The notes beneath the pieces are model-generated. The model saw nothing but the letters and a program-made list of their open reading frames with translations. It had not been told where the DNA came from and did not search any database. The position numbers and the translations under genes were made by a program. A stretch of DNA of 22,960 nucleotides from Candidatus Helarchaeota archaeon (GTDB lineage: Archaea > Asgardarchaeota > Lokiarchaeia > Helarchaeales > HEL-GB-A), in the NCBI GenBank assembly GCA_013375405.1, contig JABXJU010000050.1, positions 1-22,960 of the forward strand, read 5' to 3'. Shown here one piece after another: positions 22,333 to 22,960 of this stretch; positions within the stretch are counted from its first letter, which is position 1, and each line of letters starts with the position of its first letter.

Positions 22333-22960
22333 TTAAAAAAATTTCTCTAGGCTCTGTTGACCTGCTCTCGGCTTTTTAACCTTTAACCCTAGCATCTTCT
22401 TGATCTGATTACAATTTGCTGGGGCCTGTCCATTTGGATGGTTATTGAAATAGCCGAACACTTTTACCTCTTCTGCAAGATTTTCAACGATCGGAACCCA
22501 CTGACGTAATTGTTCTTCAGAATAAAGATAATCATAAATCAAATACTTTTGATCTTTTGGAGCATTTAATCCATGCCAACGGATATAAGCAAAATTTGAG
22601 GTAATTTCTGCTACAGGTGGAAGGATTTTCTCAGAAACAACGCAATATGCTATGTTATATTTTGACAAAAGCCCCATTGTTTTCCCTTGGTCTTCCAACC
22701 ATGACGGGTGGCGAAACTCAACTGTATAGGAATATTTTGTTGGGAGACACGTGAAAAAAGTTTCAAGTAATTGATAATCCTCCTTGAAACTAAAGGGGAA
22801 TTGGACAAGAATGGGTCCCAATTTTTTTCCTTGCTCTAAAGGCTCAATAACAAGATTAAAAAATGGTTCCAAATCTTCTTCACAGACTTGTAGACGTGTC
22901 TTTTTGACGTGTGTGAATTGTTTTGGAAATTTCACCGCAAAGATAAAATTATCCGGCGTT
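22333..22960 (-). CDS. DUF72 (YecE-like) barrel protein, 5' partial
   Basis: About 209 residues are visible. Before the first in-frame GTG (22935) the frame continues to the window edge as PDNFIFAVKFPKQF, the usual DUF72 second-strand region, so the N-terminus (~40-60 residues) lies outside. Family blocks are clear: VEFRHPSWLE, YIRWHG and YFNNHPNGQAPANC near the C-terminus. DUF72 proteins form TIM barrels related to endonuclease IV/xylose isomerase folds; their substrate is unknown. The arginine and histidine of the HP and RWHG motifs are intact. It ends 29 bases before the start of the GH57/38-like gene, probably in the same operon. Confidence 0.9.
   Translation of the reverse strand, partial: TPDNFIFAVKFPKQFTHVKKTRLQVCEEDLEPFFNLVIEPLEQGKKLGPILVQFPFSFKEDYQLLETFFTCLPTKYSYTVEFRHPSWLEDQGKTMGLLSKYNIAYCVVSEKILPPVAEITSNFAYIRWHGLNAPKDQKYLIYDYLYSEEQLRQWVPIVENLAEEVKVFGYFNNHPNGQAPANCNQIKKMLGLKVKKPRAGQQSLEKFF

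Noticed and set aside
1..22960. CRISPR arrays, insertion sequences or rRNA genes
   Set aside because: No regularly spaced repeats, transposase motifs or rRNA signatures were seen.

Overview
The window looks like AT-rich archaeal DNA, and several genes point to an Asgard-type archaeon. The archaeal signs are an intron-bearing tRNA with a bulge-helix-bulge splice site and no encoded CCA, GGTGA-type ribosome sites, TATA-like box A elements, an archaeal-length inositol-1-phosphate synthase, an AK6/Fap7-type NTPase and a C-terminal PGF surface-sorting tail. The Asgard assignment is inference. It rests on eukaryote-like parts: a COG2229-like small GTPase, an E2F/DP-like winged helix, a RING-like (Nse1-like) zinc protein, and a ubiquitin-like protein next to an E2/UEV-fold protein. 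The first ten bases match the end of a common Illumina adapter, so base 1 is probably a contig end, and the last gene runs off the other end.

Layout. 1-98: the tail of a SHOCT-domain protein. 126-934 (minus): tRNA-Gln(CUG) directly abutting a small GTPase gene. 1183-2530 (minus): an unknown polytopic membrane protein and a 68-residue protein. 2600-3212 (minus): an MntA-HepT toxin-antitoxin pair in which the toxin gene is broken twice. 3339-4025 (plus): a RING-like and double zinc-ribbon protein. 4112-4906 (minus): a membrane-tethered tandem winged-helix regulator. 5140-9653 (plus): inositol-phosphate synthase, a MaoC-like hot-dog protein, an AK6-like NTPase and a solitary adenine-N6 methyltransferase. 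9655-10023 (minus): a small winged-helix-like protein. 10184-12085 (plus): a coiled-coil miniprotein, a cyclophilin-like protein, the E2F-like regulator and a YkgJ-type Cys-cluster protein. 12093-14603 (minus): a sugar nucleotidyltransferase fused to a catalytically degenerate phosphomannomutase domain. 15161-16063 (plus): a secreted cell-surface protein. 16150-17562 (minus): a B12-binding radical SAM enzyme. 17999-18679 (plus): a seven-helix membrane protein. 18813-22960 (minus): E2/UEV-like protein, ubiquitin-like protein, a decayed copy of that protein's 5' end, a small membrane protein, a membrane-anchored GH57/38-like protein and a partial DUF72 protein.

The most interesting unit is the two-gene cassette at 18813-19529. 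Its upstream gene has ubiquitin-like strand and helix patterns and ends in Gly-Gly plus one residue. The downstream gene has the E2 core (YPxxPP, Asn-Pro, a Gly-rich turn, Trp) but His where the catalytic Cys should be. The E2F/DP-like protein at 10921 and the RING-like protein at 3339 are the next most notable. Two genes (10395 and 15161) appear to have good ribosome sites but no ATG, GTG or TTG start at the right place.
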